Shown here one piece after another: positions 41,500-50,935 of a stretch of DNA of 64,000 bases. Source of the stretch: an uncultured Clostridia bacterium. GTDB taxonomy: Bacteria; Bacillota; Clostridia; Oscillospirales; Acutalibacteraceae. Within the stretch, counting starts at the first letter, position 1; every line of letters starts with the position of its first letter. A program made the position numbers and the translations under genes. The stretch spans positions 248,001 to 312,000 of the forward strand of contig CALHND010000002.1 of the NCBI GenBank assembly GCA_938034875.1. Direction: 5' to 3'. A model generated the notes under the pieces. It was not told the origin of the DNA and did not search any database. It worked only from the letters and a program-made list of their open reading frames with translations.

Positions 41500-42444
41500 T
41501 TATTTCATTGCAATGGCTTGTTTAGCCTTTTCGCAAATATTAGCAGCATTAAGTCCGTAAAAATCTAAAAGCTCAACTGCAGAACCAGACATACCGAACT
41601 TGTCCTCTACGCCAACCTTTTTAACAGGGGTGGGACGTTTTTCAGCAAGTAATTCGGCAACAGCAGAACCAAGCCCACCGAAAACAGAATGTTCCTCTGC
41701 GGTAACGATAGCTCCTGTTTCAGCTGCAGCAGCAAGTATCAGTTCTTCATCCAGCGGCTTAATTGTAGCCATGTTGATGACTTTAGCAGAAATGCCCTCA
41801 TTCTTGAGCATTTCAGCCGCTTCAATTGCGCGCTCGACCATAAGACCAGTAGCAATGATTGTAACATCACTGCCCTCGATTAATGTAATGCCCTTACCAA
41901 CTACAAATTTGTAGTCGTCATCAAAAATTACCGGAACAGCAAGACGACCGAAACGCAAATAAACAGGACCGTCAATTTCAGCAGCAGCAACGGTTGCAGC
42001 CCTTGCTTCAACAGCATCGGCCGGGTTGATGATAGTCATGCCAGGAATCGTACGCATAAGTGCAATATCTTCATTACACTGGTGAGTAGCGCCATCCTCG
42101 CCAACTGAAGAACCTGCGTGTGTAGCACCGATATTAACCGGCATGTGATTATATCCAATGCTGTTGCGAACCTGCTCAAACGCACGACCTGCAGCAAACA
42201 TTGCAAATGTACTTGCAAATACAGTCTTACCCGTTGATGCTAGGCCGGCTGCAATACTCATCATGTTCTGTTCGGCGATTCCGCAATTATAGAACTTGTC
42301 AGGGTATTGCTTTCTGAACTGTGCTGTTTGTGTAGCGGCTGCAAGGTCAGCATCAAGCACTACCATATCAGTATTTCTTTTGCCGAGCTCAATAAGGCCG
42401 TCGGCATAGCCCTGTCTTGTTGCAATTTTTTTAACTTCACTCAT
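41500..42444 (-). CDS. Transketolase, C-terminal subunit
   Basis: A 314-aa protein holding the pyrimidine-binding and C-terminal domains of a split transketolase, which moves two-carbon units in the pentose phosphate pathway. The start at 42444 (MSEVKKIATRQGYADG) has GGAGGG 10 nt upstream; a longer frame overlaps the partner gene without a ribosome site. Motifs: DADLAAATQT, FYNCGIAEQNMMSIAAGLA (the IAEQ Glu activates thiamine diphosphate), and EEHSVFGGLGSAVAE. It starts 4 nt after the stop of the N-terminal subunit. Confidence 0.94.
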   Translation of the reverse strand: MSEVKKIATRQGYADGLIELGKRNTDMVVLDADLAAATQTAQFRKQYPDKFYNCGIAEQNMMSIAAGLASTGKTVFASTFAMFAAGRAFEQVRNSIGYNHMPVNIGATHAGSSVGEDGATHQCNEDIALMRTIPGMTIINPADAVEARAATVAAAEIDGPVYLRFGRLAVPVIFDDDYKFVVGKGITLIEGSDVTIIATGLMVERAIEAAEMLKNEGISAKVINMATIKPLDEELILAAAAETGAIVTAEEHSVFGGLGSAVAELLAEKRPTPVKKVGVEDKFGMSGSAVELLDFYGLNAANICEKAKQAIAMK

Positions 42445-42448
42445 TTTA

Positions 42449-43288
42449 TCAGCCCTCCAGTGCGGCAAGCGCAGCATCAAGTTGGTTCATAGCTTCAGCA
42501 TACTGCTCGGCATTAGGAGCTTTTCCGTGCCAGCCTGCATCGTTTTCCATGAAGGAAACGCCCTTACCCTTAATGGTCTTGGCAATGATGACAGACGGCT
42601 TACCCTTTACAGTAGCTGCGTGTGCAAATGCTTTTTCAATTTGGTCAAAGTCGTTACCGTCAATAACAGTAACATCCCAACCAAATGCCATAAACTTTTC
42701 ATCAATAGGACAGGGTGAATTAACCTCTTCCAGGCATCCGTCAATCTGGAGATTGTTAAAGTCAACAATAGCAGTCAGGTTGTCCAGCTTTTTGCTAGCC
42801 GCAAACATAGCAGCCTCCCAAACCTGTCCTTCCTCAAGTTCACCGTCGCCCAAGGCGGTATATACATGATAAGAAGCTCCGTCAATTTTTCCCGCAAGTG
42901 CCATTCCGCAAGCAGTGGAAATTCCTTGACCCAGTGAGCCGGTGGACATATCAACACCCGGAATATGAATGCACGGATGTCCCTGAAGCATCTGATTAGT
43001 TTTGCGAAGTAGCTTTATCTCGTCGGTAGGGAAAAAGCCGCGAAGTGCGAGAACAGCATAAAGTGCAGGAGCCGCATGACCTTTTGATAGAACAAAGCGA
43101 TCACGATCTTTTTTATCAGGATCATTAGGGTCTATATTCATGTGTTCAAAATAAAGGTATGTCAGCACATCTACAACTGATAGAGATCCACCCGGATGTC
43201 CGGCTTTGGCATTATATACTCCCTCAATTATGCCCATACGCGCCTTTGTTGCAACTATCTGAAGTTGCTTTTTCTTGTTTGCGTCCAT
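42449..43288 (-). CDS. Transketolase, N-terminal subunit
   Basis: A 279-aa protein with the diphosphate-binding domain of the split enzyme. AGHPGGSLSVVDVL contains the conserved His, DRFVLSKGHAAPALYA and GSLGQGIS follow, and GDGELEEGQVWEAAMFA ... VDFNNLQIDG is the Mg2+/thiamine diphosphate motif (G-D-G then N-x-x-Q). GGGGAG lies upstream of the ATG. Together with the next gene it makes a full-length transketolase of about 590 residues. Confidence 0.95.
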   Translation of the reverse strand: MDANKKKQLQIVATKARMGIIEGVYNAKAGHPGGSLSVVDVLTYLYFEHMNIDPNDPDKKDRDRFVLSKGHAAPALYAVLALRGFFPTDEIKLLRKTNQMLQGHPCIHIPGVDMSTGSLGQGISTACGMALAGKIDGASYHVYTALGDGELEEGQVWEAAMFAASKKLDNLTAIVDFNNLQIDGCLEEVNSPCPIDEKFMAFGWDVTVIDGNDFDQIEKAFAHAATVKGKPSVIIAKTIKGKGVSFMENDAGWHGKAPNAEQYAEAMNQLDAALAALEG

Positions 43289-43358
43289 TTGTACTCCCCA
43301 TTCTTCGGCGGTGAATTTTTATCTCTGCGCACGACCGCCAAAACATTTCGCAGAAAAT

Positions 43359-43386
43359 ATTATAAATTATTTTGTAGCAATATCAA
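43359..43386 (-). promoter_or_regulatory. Transketolase promoter inside the end of the HAD gene
   Basis: Minus strand TTGATA, 16-nt spacer, TATAAT, overlapping the HAD stop codon region about 70 nt before the transketolase start. Confidence 0.5.
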
Positions 43387-44182
43387 TAATATGCTCAATA
43401 AAATCTGCTACTCCGCCATCGCTGCAGTTTCCCCCTACAAAATATGCAGTTTGCTTTAATTCATCGGGTGCATTTTCTACAAACGCGCCGTAAGCAGCAT
43501 TACGAACAAACTCCACATCGTTATAATAATCGCCCACAGCGCATATTTTGCTGCGATCTATATCAAGCTTGCCCGCAAGCTTCAGCAGCGCCGCACCTTT
43601 ATTAACCCCATGAGGCATAAGTTCGTAAAATTTGTCCATTGATCTAATGAAATTGCCGTAATCGGTAATGATGTTATATTTCTGTTCAACCCCGTCAACA
43701 TATTCCGGCTCAGCGCCAAAAATAATCTTTGACCATGGTATACTGTCAGGGTTGTCCGATTTAATAACTGTCAGATTCTCGTATTCAATCAGGTTTAGTA
43801 TGGTCTGATTCTCTTTAATAAGCAAAACTTCGGTTTCGCAATAAGCAAGTGCGCCAAGACGATCGAATTTTTTCAGTATATCGTGGGCGAATGGCTTGCT
43901 GTGTTCCGGTAAAACCATACTTTCCAAAACTGATCCGGTTTCTGTATCGTAAATAATAGCACCGTTTGACGCAATAATCGGACAATTTACACCGATTGCT
44001 TTTGCGACATCGATAGCCGAGGCAGCTATACGGCCCGAAGCAAGAGTTACCCTGCCGCCGAGCGACGCAAATCGCTGAATAGCTTCGATGCTGCGGCTGT
44101 TTATGTGCCCGTTTGAGACAAGAGTGTTGTCAATATCGGAGGCAAACAGCCAGCCGTCAAGCGGTTTATTCTTATTAGTCAT
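43367..44182 (-). CDS. Cof-type HAD-IIB phosphatase
   Basis: A 271-aa HAD hydrolase of the Cof/YidA group, cytosolic sugar-phosphate phosphatases. Motif I is FASDIDNTLVSNG (D-x-D-N-T instead of the usual D-x-D-G-T), motif II TLASGR, motif III with the Lys in GVNKGAALLKLAG, motif IV AVGDYYNDVEFVRNA. The type-2B cap lies between. Its ATG overlaps the rluD-like stop by 8 bp (ATGACTAA), so it is coupled to the lspA-rlu run. Confidence 0.92.
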   Translation of the reverse strand: MTNKNKPLDGWLFASDIDNTLVSNGHINSRSIEAIQRFASLGGRVTLASGRIAASAIDVAKAIGVNCPIIASNGAIIYDTETGSVLESMVLPEHSKPFAHDILKKFDRLGALAYCETEVLLIKENQTILNLIEYENLTVIKSDNPDSIPWSKIIFGAEPEYVDGVEQKYNIITDYGNFIRSMDKFYELMPHGVNKGAALLKLAGKLDIDRSKICAVGDYYNDVEFVRNAAYGAFVENAPDELKQTAYFVGGNCSDGGVADFIEHIIDIATK

Positions 44183-45089
44183 ATTTCTTGTTTAAAAACT
44201 CCAAAAACTCGTTAAAATACTGTGGCAGTTCACTCTCAAATTCAAGAGTTTTGCCATTTGGGTGAATAAACTCTATATATTTTGCGTGTAAACACTGTCC
44301 GTTAAGGCGTTCAATAACCCTTTTTACACCATAAACGGGGTCACCGGCTACAGGATGTCCGATATGCGCCATATGCACGCGAATCTGGTGTGTGCGCCCT
44401 GTTTCCAAAGCGAGACGAACGTGTGTAAACTCACCGTATCGGCGTATTACACGCCAACGTGTAATAGCGAAACGGGAATTTTTTTCGGTAACTGTCATTT
44501 TTTTGCGGTCGACCGTATGTCTTCCGATTGGTGCGTTGACAATGCCGCTATCCTCTTTAATATTTCCATAAACAACCGCTTCATACTCGCGCTTAAAGGA
44601 GTGTTCCTTTATCTGCTCGGCTAAAAAGTTGTGTGCGAAATCGTTTTTTGCAACAATCAGCAGTCCGCTGGTATCTTTGTCAATTCGGTGTACTATGCCC
44701 GGTCGAATAACGCCGTTAATTCCGGACAGAGTACCGCCGCAATGATACATAAGCGCATTTACAAGCGTGCCGTCGGGATTGCCCGGTGCAGGATGCACAA
44801 CCATGCCCTTTGGTTTATTAACCACAAGCAGGTCGTTATCCTCGTAAACTATATCAAGCGGTATATCCTGCGCAATAATATCGGTGCTGACGGGTTCGGG
44901 AATATTAACTAAAACGGTATCACCTGTTTTAAGCTTTGTGTTTTTCTTTACACTGGCGCCGTTAATCAGCACATGGCCCTCGTCACACAGCATTGCCGCC
45001 GCACTTCGCGAAACATCAGCTTGTCCGGCAATAAATGCATCCACGCGTACACCGCCGTCTGTACAGATAAACTCAGTCGTATTACTCAT
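44175..45089 (-). CDS. RluA-family 23S rRNA pseudouridine synthase (RluD-like)
   Basis: A 304-aa enzyme isomerising uridines in 23S rRNA. The N-terminus is an S4 RNA-binding domain (VDAFIAGQADVSRSAAAMLCDEGHVLING), and the catalytic Asp lies in HRIDKDTSGLLIVAKND. HPAPGNPDGTLVNAL and TGRTHQIRVHMAHIGHPVAGDP (seen as RTHQIRVH) are further family motifs. The start at 45089 (MSNTTEF) has AAGGTG 7 nt upstream. It overlaps the lspA stop by 8 bp, the usual Firmicute lspA-rluD order. Confidence 0.94.
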   Translation of the reverse strand: MSNTTEFICTDGGVRVDAFIAGQADVSRSAAAMLCDEGHVLINGASVKKNTKLKTGDTVLVNIPEPVSTDIIAQDIPLDIVYEDNDLLVVNKPKGMVVHPAPGNPDGTLVNALMYHCGGTLSGINGVIRPGIVHRIDKDTSGLLIVAKNDFAHNFLAEQIKEHSFKREYEAVVYGNIKEDSGIVNAPIGRHTVDRKKMTVTEKNSRFAITRWRVIRRYGEFTHVRLALETGRTHQIRVHMAHIGHPVAGDPVYGVKRVIERLNGQCLHAKYIEFIHPNGKTLEFESELPQYFNEFLEFLNKKYD

Positions 45090-45720
45090 TAATTTCACCT
45101 TGTTCGACGGGTTTTAGATCGCTTTCAAAGCTATTCTGTTCATCGCAAACATAATTTTTATTATATCCGTCCTGGTCACCGTTTTCACTCGTTTTGTTTT
45201 CTGCGTTATTCAAGCATATAGTTGCTTTTTTTACCTTGCGTTCATTGATCAATTCAATTACGTTCTGCAAAATGATCAAACCGCAACCGATAACAACGCA
45301 ACAATCGGCTATGTTGAAAATGTAAGGAAAATAAATAAACTGAACCTCAATAAAATCAACAACATATTTAAGTGACAGGCGATCGATCATATTACCGATG
45401 CCGCCACTGATTATCAGTCCGATGGACCAGATATACAGCTTTTTCTTAACTCTTCCGCTAATAAGCAATAAGAGCGCACAGACAACAGCAATAATCGTAA
45501 CGGAATTGAACACCCATGGATGATCCTTTAGTATTCCGAAAACCGCACCTTTATTGTGAATATAAGTGAAATTAAGCACGCGAGGAATAACGGCGACCGA
45601 TTCTCCAAGATAAAAATTGTCGGAAATCAGTCCCTTTGTGACCTGGTCGGCAACGACAAGCAGTGCCGCTGAGAGCAGAACGAAAACCTCGGTCAGACGA
45701 CCGCTTATTCTGTTTTTCAA
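45082..45720 (-). CDS. lspA: Signal peptidase II with a C-terminal extension
   Basis: A 212-aa lipoprotein signal peptidase with four membrane helices. TTG at 45720 is the likely start: GGAGGG precedes it, and it gives KNRISGRLTEVFVLLSAA as the first helix. Conserved parts are DQVTKGLI, FTYIHNKGAVFGIL, GNMIDRL with the first catalytic Asp and VVDFIEV with the second. After the last helix there is a polar tail of about 50 residues (ERKVKKATICLNNAEN... VEQGEINE), longer than in most LspA. It cleaves the several lipoproteins seen in this window. Gap to ileS 29 nt, overlap with rluD 8 nt. Confidence 0.93.
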   Translation of the reverse strand: MKNRISGRLTEVFVLLSAALLVVADQVTKGLISDNFYLGESVAVIPRVLNFTYIHNKGAVFGILKDHPWVFNSVTIIAVVCALLLLISGRVKKKLYIWSIGLIISGGIGNMIDRLSLKYVVDFIEVQFIYFPYIFNIADCCVVIGCGLIILQNVIELINERKVKKATICLNNAENKTSENGDQDGYNKNYVCDEQNSFESDLKPVEQGEINE

Positions 45721-45749
45721 AGGGTTATCCCTCCGTGTACATAGTAAAA

Positions 45750-48542
45750 TTATTCGCCGACAATGATGTTTGCACAGCGTTCGCAAAGTGTAGTATGATC
45801 AGCGTGCTGTCCGACTGTGTCAGAGTAGCTCCAGCAGCGTTCACATTTGCCGCCGCCTGCTTTTCTGACGGTAATACCAACAGGCTTTTCTCCGCGGAAG
45901 TCGCCGCCTTCACCGTCAGTAACCTTTACCGACGATGCAATGAATATTTCAGGCAGCTCAGCTTCGCAGTTTTTCAAGAAGGTGAGCATTTCGCCTGTTG
46001 CAAACAGTTCGATTTCTGAATCGAGTGAAGCACCGATGATTTTCTGATTACGTGCGTTTTCAATTGCTTTTTTAACATCATCACGCAACGCATGGAGCTG
46101 TTCCCATTTTGCAAGGAACTTTTCGTCAGCATTAACACCGGTGAGTGACGGATAATCGTTAAGCACAACATGCTCCTTATTACGAGAAGCGTCGTGCGGC
46201 ATAAACTGCCAAATTTCGTCAGCGGTAAAGGTAATGATCGGAGCAAGCAACAGCGTCAGCGTATCCAGCACCTTGTAAATAGTGGTCTGTGCGGCACGGC
46301 GCGTTTTGCTTTCCGGCTTTTCAACATAAAGTCTGTCTTTTAAAACATCGAGATAGAAGTTTGACATATCAACAACACAGAAATTATGAATCGAGTGGAA
46401 TATAATATGATATTCAAACTTGTCAAATGACTCTCTTACCTTTTTATTCAGCTCGTCAAGACGGCTGAGTGCCCATTTATCAATAGGCTCAAGCTCATCA
46501 ATAGAAACTGCATCCTTATCGGGATCAAAATCGCCTATACAGCCGAGAATGAAGCGGGCGGTATTTCTGATTTTGCGGTATGCTTCAGAAAGCTGCTTTA
46601 AAATATCCTTTGAAATGCGGATATCGGCATGGTAATCGGACGATGCAACCCAAAGACGAAGAATATCGGCACCGTACTGATTAACAATATCCTCCGGTAT
46701 AATGGTGTTGCCGAGCGATTTTGACATTTTTTTGCCCTCGCCGTCAACTACCCAACCATGAGTAACAATTGTTTTGTAAGGAGCAACACCCTTTGTTGCA
46801 ACAGAGGTAAGCAGTGATGACTGGAACCAACCACGGTACTGATCGGCACCCTCAAGGTACAGGTCAGCCGGTGAACGCAGGTAATCACGCTGATCAAGAA
46901 CTGCCGCATGGGTTGAGCCGGAATCAAACCAAACATCCATGATGTCTGTTTCTTTTTTGAAATGATTTTTTCCGCACTTTGGACATTTGTAATCGGCAGG
47001 GAGAAGATCGGCAGCCTCGTGTGCATACCAAGCATCAGCGCCCTCTTTGCGGAATATATCAGATACATTTTTGATTGTTTCTTCGTTAATAATTTCGGCA
47101 CCGCAATCCTCGCAGTAGAAAATCGGAATAGGCACACCCCATGTTCTCTGGCGCGAAATGCACCAGTCGGAACGATCCTTTACCATGCCTGCAATGCGGT
47201 CTCTGCCCCACGAAGGAACCCATTCTACCGTGTCAATCGCCTCTACCGCTTTATCGGCAAAGTTGCTGATTGAGCAGAAGCACTGCTCGGTGGCACGGAA
47301 AAGAATTGGCGATTTGCAGCGCCAGCAATGCGGATACTGGTGTATAATTTTCTGAAGAGCGAGCAGGTTGCCCGTCTCCTCAAGGTGCATGGCTATCTTT
47401 TTGTTAGCTTCGTCGGTGGAAAGTCCTGCAAACTGACCTGCCTCCTCGGTGAGCACACCTTTTGCGTCAACCGAAACGACAATAGGAAGCTGCTTATATT
47501 TACGGCAAACCTCAAAGTCATCTACACCGAAACCGGGAGCTGTATGAACGCAGCCTGTACCGCTTTCAAGAGTTACGTGATCACCAACAATTATCAGTGA
47601 TTCGCGGTCGAGGAACGGATGCTGAGCTGTAATCATTTCAAGCTCGCTGCCTTTTATTGTACCGACAGTCTCATATTCCTCTATTTTTGCCGCCTTAAGC
47701 GCAGTTGCTGCAAGGTCGGTTGCCATAACATAATATTCGCCGTTTGCTTTAATAAGGCTGTATTCATAATTTGGGCCAACGCAAATAGCTACATTGCCAG
47801 GCAGTGTCCATGTGGTAGTAGTCCAAATGACAAAATAGGTTTTATCAAGCTCTGCTCCGAGAGCTGTGAGCTTACCTAAATCGTCCTTAACCTTAAATTT
47901 TACATATATAGAATGGCACGGATCTTCGGCATATTCAATTTCTGCTTCTGCAAGAGCCGTCTGACATTCCGGGCACCAGTAAACTGGTTTTAGTCCCTTG
48001 TAAATATATCCCTTTGTAGCCATTTCGCCGAATATCTCGACCTGCTTTGCTACAAATTCTGGTTTTAGGGTAAGATAGGGGTTATCCCATTCACCGAGAA
48101 CTCCAAGACGTTTAAACTGATCACGCTGGTCGTCAACAAAGCCAAGTGCAAATTCGCGGCACATTTTTCGCAGCTCAAGTGTGGAAATTTGGGCTGCATT
48201 GTCTACTCCTGCTGCCTTTCTCGCCTTAAGCTCGGTAGGCAGACCGTGTGTATCGTAACCTGGAACATACGGTGTGTAGTGTCCGGTCATGCTCTTGTAT
48301 TTTACAACAAAATCCTTAAGGATTTTGTTAAGCGCAGTGCCCAGATGAATTTTGCCGTTTGCGTACGGAGGGCCGTCATGCAATATATAGCTGGGTTTGC
48401 CCTCGTTTTTTTCAAGCATCTTTTCGTATAAATTCATATCTTCCCAATCATTGAGTGCTTGCGGCTCTCTTTCGGGCAGTCCTGCACGCATCGGAAAATC
48501 CGTTGACGGCAGATTAAGGGTTTTGTTATAATCCTGTGTCAT
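45750..48542 (-). CDS. ileS: Isoleucine-tRNA ligase
   Basis: A 930-aa class I synthetase. HIGH motif GKIHLG at residues about 63-68, editing domain (VIWTTTTWTLPGNVAI, TGCVHTAPGFGVDD), CISRQRTWGVPIPIFYC, KMSKS loop KKMSKSLGN near residue 605, anticodon-binding domain, and a C-terminal zinc finger (CERCWSYSD...CERCANIIVGE) that marks the bacterial type. No T-box precedes it: it follows divIVA by 28 nt and is therefore expressed from an upstream promoter. Confidence 0.97.
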   Translation of the reverse strand: MTQDYNKTLNLPSTDFPMRAGLPEREPQALNDWEDMNLYEKMLEKNEGKPSYILHDGPPYANGKIHLGTALNKILKDFVVKYKSMTGHYTPYVPGYDTHGLPTELKARKAAGVDNAAQISTLELRKMCREFALGFVDDQRDQFKRLGVLGEWDNPYLTLKPEFVAKQVEIFGEMATKGYIYKGLKPVYWCPECQTALAEAEIEYAEDPCHSIYVKFKVKDDLGKLTALGAELDKTYFVIWTTTTWTLPGNVAICVGPNYEYSLIKANGEYYVMATDLAATALKAAKIEEYETVGTIKGSELEMITAQHPFLDRESLIIVGDHVTLESGTGCVHTAPGFGVDDFEVCRKYKQLPIVVSVDAKGVLTEEAGQFAGLSTDEANKKIAMHLEETGNLLALQKIIHQYPHCWRCKSPILFRATEQCFCSISNFADKAVEAIDTVEWVPSWGRDRIAGMVKDRSDWCISRQRTWGVPIPIFYCEDCGAEIINEETIKNVSDIFRKEGADAWYAHEAADLLPADYKCPKCGKNHFKKETDIMDVWFDSGSTHAAVLDQRDYLRSPADLYLEGADQYRGWFQSSLLTSVATKGVAPYKTIVTHGWVVDGEGKKMSKSLGNTIIPEDIVNQYGADILRLWVASSDYHADIRISKDILKQLSEAYRKIRNTARFILGCIGDFDPDKDAVSIDELEPIDKWALSRLDELNKKVRESFDKFEYHIIFHSIHNFCVVDMSNFYLDVLKDRLYVEKPESKTRRAAQTTIYKVLDTLTLLLAPIITFTADEIWQFMPHDASRNKEHVVLNDYPSLTGVNADEKFLAKWEQLHALRDDVKKAIENARNQKIIGASLDSEIELFATGEMLTFLKNCEAELPEIFIASSVKVTDGEGGDFRGEKPVGITVRKAGGGKCERCWSYSDTVGQHADHTTLCERCANIIVGE

Positions 48543-48570
48543 TTCAGTTTGAACAACCTTTCCTCAGTTT

Positions 48571-49605
48571 TCATTCTTCCGCATCCGATATTTCTCCGTC
48601 AAAAACAAATTGAACTTCATTCTCATTACCTGTTTCTGTAATAAAACTTATTTGTTCGGCTTCGGTTTCTGTTAATTCTTCTGCATCGGTATTATCCTCT
48701 GCATCGTCGTCAAAATCAATATTAACCGTAAATTTTGCGGGCTTAACAGCTTGTTCTTTTACCGCATCATTCAGTTCAACAGATATTTCATCATCGTATT
48801 TATGAGCTGTGATGTCCTCGGTCATATCTGCCGCTATATTTTCGGAAAATTCCATTCCTGTTTGCTCGTCTAATTTCATTTCTTTAATAATACGCTCAAT
48901 ATCGTTGCATGGTTCTGTATCAACCGTTTCAGAAACTTCGTCAATAACCTCATCTTCTGCCAGCTTCGCCGCAAGAGACGGGTCGTGCTCGATTTCATCG
49001 GGCAAAGCAGTTACAAACTCTGTCTGCTCACTCAGTCGCTTTAAAATATCACGTTTAAACACAGAAACCTGTATTCTCAGCGCATCAAACAGTGCCTGTT
49101 GTTGCTTTACAGCTTCTTCGGCAGCCTTTTTCATTGCCTCAACCTTGCGCTCCGTACTATCAATGCTCTGGCGCGTCATTTGCTCTGTTTTGTCGGACAA
49201 CTCCTTTGACAGAGACTGAGTTTCGGTCAAAATTATATCGGCCTTTTCCTTTGAATCGTTCAGCAAGAACTCCGCATCGTTATTAGCTTTTGTTAGTATT
49301 TCTTCTGCCTGTTGATTAGCCTTAAAAAGAATGTCATCAGCTTTTTGCTGAGCATCTGCACGAAGCTGGTCGCTTACCCTCTGCGCGTTTACAAGAGCTT
49401 CCTTTATTGCTTGTTCATCATTTTTATACTCATTCAGCTTGAGTTCGTAATCAGAAATCTTTTTTTCGTTTGCGGCGTGAGTTGCGGCAAGATAATTTAA
49501 AGTGTTGGCAATTTCATCAAGAAATACATCAACCTCAATTTTTTTATAACACCTCATCCCTGCCTTGGAAAACTCTTTTTTCTTTATATCTTCTGCAGAA
49601 ATCAT
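48571..49605 (-). CDS. DivIVA-domain protein
   Basis: A 344-aa cell-division/polarity protein. The N-terminal DivIVA domain (ISAEDIKKKEFSKAGMRCYKKIEVDVFLDEI) binds curved membrane. A long coiled coil rich in Ala, Gln and Glu follows (DQLRADAQQKADDILFKANQQAEEIL...), ending in an acidic, disordered tail (DFDDDAEDNTDAEELTETEAEQ). It is longer than classical DivIVA (about 160-200 aa). It lies between sepF and ileS, the conserved Firmicute division cluster. Ribosome site GGGGGGG 9 nt upstream. Confidence 0.88.
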   Translation of the reverse strand: MISAEDIKKKEFSKAGMRCYKKIEVDVFLDEIANTLNYLAATHAANEKKISDYELKLNEYKNDEQAIKEALVNAQRVSDQLRADAQQKADDILFKANQQAEEILTKANNDAEFLLNDSKEKADIILTETQSLSKELSDKTEQMTRQSIDSTERKVEAMKKAAEEAVKQQQALFDALRIQVSVFKRDILKRLSEQTEFVTALPDEIEHDPSLAAKLAEDEVIDEVSETVDTEPCNDIERIIKEMKLDEQTGMEFSENIAADMTEDITAHKYDDEISVELNDAVKEQAVKPAKFTVNIDFDDDAEDNTDAEELTETEAEQISFITETGNENEVQFVFDGEISDAEE

Positions 49606-49648
49606 TTATAATGCCCCCCCTTTTTAATGCTAATCTTTAAAGCACAAA

Positions 49649-49691
49649 TGGTCGCGCACGCCTGTCATACATGACGGCACACGCGATCATT
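49649..49691 (-). other. Long hairpin between sepF and divIVA
   Basis: TGATCGCG...CGCGACCA with an inner GCCGTCA / TGACAGGC stem. It lacks a T-run, so it is more likely a processing or stabilising element than a terminator. Confidence 0.45.
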
Positions 49692-49707
49692 ACGTTTTTG
49701 TATTCAC

Positions 49708-50160
49708 TTAACGATATGTTCCACTCTCTATTTCGTCGATAAGCATATCGCCCATGACATCAACATTGTACGGTGTAATCATGAATGTGTTGGCAGCTAC
49801 TCGCTTAACCTGTCCGTTATTTGCGTATGCAACGCCGCTCAAAAAGTCAATAAGTCTGCGCTGAATATCCTTAGGGGTCTTTTCAAGATTAAGAACAACC
49901 GTATGTTTGCTGTTAAGGTGGTCAGCAATAGAGGGAGCATCCTCGAAACGTTCGGGTTTTACGAGTACAACCTGAAGCTGAGCCTGACTTCTCATGTTAA
50001 CAACATTTGATTTGGTGCTTGCTGTGCTGCCCCTTGAATATGTCGGAGCGGGTGCTGCATCTTCATCTTCATATTCGTCATAGATTTCATCAGGCGCAAA
50101 ATCGTCGTATTCGTCCTCCTGTGCTCTGAAAAAACCTGAAAGTTTGTCTTTGATTCCCAT
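49708..50160 (-). CDS. sepF: Cell division protein SepF
   Basis: A 150-aa protein that anchors and bundles FtsZ at the division septum. The short N-terminal amphipathic helix (MGIKDKLSGFFRAQ) binds membrane; an acidic linker follows; the SepF core spans residues about 65-145 (VVLVKPERFEDAPSIADHL, TVVLNLEKTP, RRLIDFLSGVAYANNGQVKRV). It lies 37 nt behind yggS, the usual order. GGGGAG ribosome site. Confidence 0.94.
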   Translation of the reverse strand: MGIKDKLSGFFRAQEDEYDDFAPDEIYDEYEDEDAAPAPTYSRGSTASTKSNVVNMRSQAQLQVVLVKPERFEDAPSIADHLNSKHTVVLNLEKTPKDIQRRLIDFLSGVAYANNGQVKRVAANTFMITPYNVDVMGDMLIDEIESGTYR

Positions 50161-50197
50161 TTCGCTACACTCCCCAAATTTTTTTTAGATTATTAAA

Positions 50198-50935
50198 TCA
50201 TACCGGGTAGTTTCGGCGGCCAAAAAGGCGCGTGCCGACACGGACTATATTTGCTCCGCAGATAATAGCAGCTTCAAAATCGTCCGACATACCCATAGAA
50301 AGATAATTCATATTAACATTATCTATATTTTTGCTTGAAATGTCAACAAATAGATTGTTCATTTGAGCAAAATACTGCAAATTTTCTTCTTTTTTTTCGC
50401 AACTGGGCGGAATTGTCATTAACCCTACCACTTTTATGCCCGGAAGAGAGGAAATTTCAGTAAGAAACGCTTCGGTTTCATCGGGTCTGATACCCGATTT
50501 AGACTGTTCACCACCGATATTAACCTCGACAAGAATATCGGTCACAATTCCGAGCTCTTCACTTATGCGAGAAATCTCGGTTGCAAGGCGCAACGAGTCA
50601 ACCGACTCAATCATGCTTACATTTCCGACTACTTTGCGAACTTTATTGGTCTGTAAATGCCCGATAAAGTGGCGCACCGCCGTCTTATCATAGCTGTCTA
50701 GCTTTTCGGTGAGCTCCTGAACACGATTTTCTCCAATAAGTTTTATACCCCGTGAAATTGCGTGATTAATAACCTCGACAGGTATCGTTTTTGTAGCTGC
50801 AAGCAGATTTATATCCTGAGCACTTCTGCCCGACTTTTCGGCAGCAGCAGCAACACGCTGCATAACATCAGCGTAGTTTTCATCAAATATTGCGCAGCGC
50901 TCAGCTATATCGTTATTTAACAACTTTTCCGTCAT
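50198..50935 (-). CDS. PLP homeostasis protein (YggS/YlmE family)
   Basis: A 245-aa alanine-racemase-fold protein that binds pyridoxal phosphate and balances vitamin B6 and amino-acid pools. The PLP Lys is in LLAATKTIP (Lys 49); GENRVQEL, WHFIGHLQTNKVRK-like HFIGHLQTNKVRK, and VNIGGEQSKSG are family motifs, and the end has MGMSDDFEAAI and RVGTRLFGRR. The start at 50935 (MTEKLLNN) was chosen because AAAGGA is 10 nt upstream; ATG at 50944 is too close to it. It overlaps the HlyD-like gene by 23 bp. Confidence 0.94.
   Translation of the reverse strand: MTEKLLNNDIAERCAIFDENYADVMQRVAAAAEKSGRSAQDINLLAATKTIPVEVINHAISRGIKLIGENRVQELTEKLDSYDKTAVRHFIGHLQTNKVRKVVGNVSMIESVDSLRLATEISRISEELGIVTDILVEVNIGGEQSKSGIRPDETEAFLTEISSLPGIKVVGLMTIPPSCEKKEENLQYFAQMNNLFVDISSKNIDNVNMNYLSMGMSDDFEAAIICGANIVRVGTRLFGRRNYPV

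Noticed and set aside
48543..48570. A T-box leader for ileS (and likewise for trpS at 36617-36629)
   Set aside because: The gaps are only 28 and 13 nt, far too short; both genes are read from upstream promoters.
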